DNA of 64,000 nucleotides from the NCBI GenBank assembly GCA_020086605.1, contig JACBWW010000004.1:8464436-8528435 (forward strand). Reading direction: 5' to 3'. The first letter of the stretch is position 1. Each line of letters starts with the position of its first letter. The notes beneath the pieces were generated by a model. The model was not told the DNA's origin, did no database searches, and saw nothing but the letters and a program-made list of their open reading frames with translations. Below, in pieces: positions 63,301 through 64,000 of this stretch. Both the position numbers and the translations under genes were made by a program. Source of the stretch: Lanius collurio (lineage: Eukaryota; Chordata; Aves; Passeriformes; Laniidae).

Positions 63301-64000
63301 GATAATCACATGAAAAGAGTCTATTATTTTACTTCAGATAAATGCTGTAGTGAGAGATTTATAGCTAGCAGCAAACTTTAAAACAATTGAAACCAATGAG
63401 AGAGTAAATACTGAACATAATGTGAATACTTGCATGCAGAACTTAGGCTATACATTACATGTACCATGCAGAGTAGGTAAAAAAGCTTAAGTAAATTCTG
63501 AACATTTACCTTCTAAATAGAGAGCTGAGGCATGTCTCAGTATTGCTTTTGCTCTTTTCCAGTTTTATTCCATCCCTTGCTGTACTGCTTGTGTCCACTC
63601 ATGCAGTAATTTGTTATTTAAGAGGATAATATTTCTCACCATTTCATTTCAATCACCATCCCTTAATGACTACTTCTTTGTTAATTGAATAAAGACTTCT
63701 ATATTTACCATTTAATCTAAAAGATTAGCATAAAATCATGTGACAACAATGTAGCAACAGCAAAGCTGAACCTCAAGGCACAAACTCTATGCTGTTAGTT
63801 ATCCATGACACACTGTAATGAGAACATTCATAACAAAATCCTTCTTAGTGGTAATGCACCTGTCTTCAGGCTTGCAACATATTTGTTGTCTCCAAGCTAT
63901 CTTGATAAATGTCATGCTGGTTTGCATTCCTTTTTGTTTAAAAGTGGTGTTAAGTTGGTAGGTTGATGGAGAAAGCATCTACATAAGTTTCTGCACTCTT
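60346..64000. other. No gene seen
   Basis: Unique sequence, slightly GC-richer at 60740-60960 and 61950-62450, with only short frames open on both strands. A fragment near 61072 (TTGGGCCTGATTCTTACTGA) resembles a dispersed old amniote repeat. The edge shows no feature cut by the window end. Confidence 0.45.

Overview
The window looks like nuclear genomic DNA of a bird. The best evidence is two 3'-end fragments of CR1 LINEs. One, at about 5.18-5.60 kb, still carries the octamer tail typical of avian CR1; the other, at 8.10-8.34 kb, is more decayed. Older SINE-like relics, a few probable solo LTRs and otherwise unique AT-rich sequence fit a gene-poor avian region. The species cannot be fixed from what is visible. 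There is no bacterial, organellar or CRISPR content.

The window is almost entirely non-coding. The one locus with reasonable support as a protein gene lies on the + strand from about 12.4 kb. A GC- and CpG-richer stretch with a TATA-like element precedes an exon whose ATG at 12890 opens a short cytoplasmic tail, one hydrophobic segment and a start of an ectodomain. That exon ends at a good splice donor (13076). A phase-compatible small exon follows at 17973-18015. Weaker phase-compatible mini-exon candidates lie at 21180-21213 and further downstream. I do not recognise the protein; its pattern is that of a type II single-pass membrane protein. The remaining open frames behave like chance frames in AT-rich DNA.

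Layout: 0-12 kb is intergenic with CR1 and SINE relics. 12.4-23.4 kb holds the candidate gene and a probable solo LTR inside its first intron (15.3-15.7 kb). 23-48 kb is intronic or intergenic, with a GC-rich LTR-like block (28.6-28.9 kb), a second probable solo LTR (31.7-32.2 kb), a paired AP-1 motif (40.4 kb), a long AAAG microsatellite (42.85-42.94 kb), a perfect 12-bp hairpin (44.6 kb) and a 17-bp minisatellite (46.6 kb). 48-64 kb is AT-rich and nearly free of recognisable repeats. It looks like a regulatory desert. Its best candidate element is at 56.14-56.87 kb, which combines POU octamers, SOX sites, CpGs and a ZNF143-like core, and is followed by a run of 24 G.

I found no convincing new system. 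The items most worth following up are the unrecognised membrane-protein gene and the 56-kb candidate enhancer.
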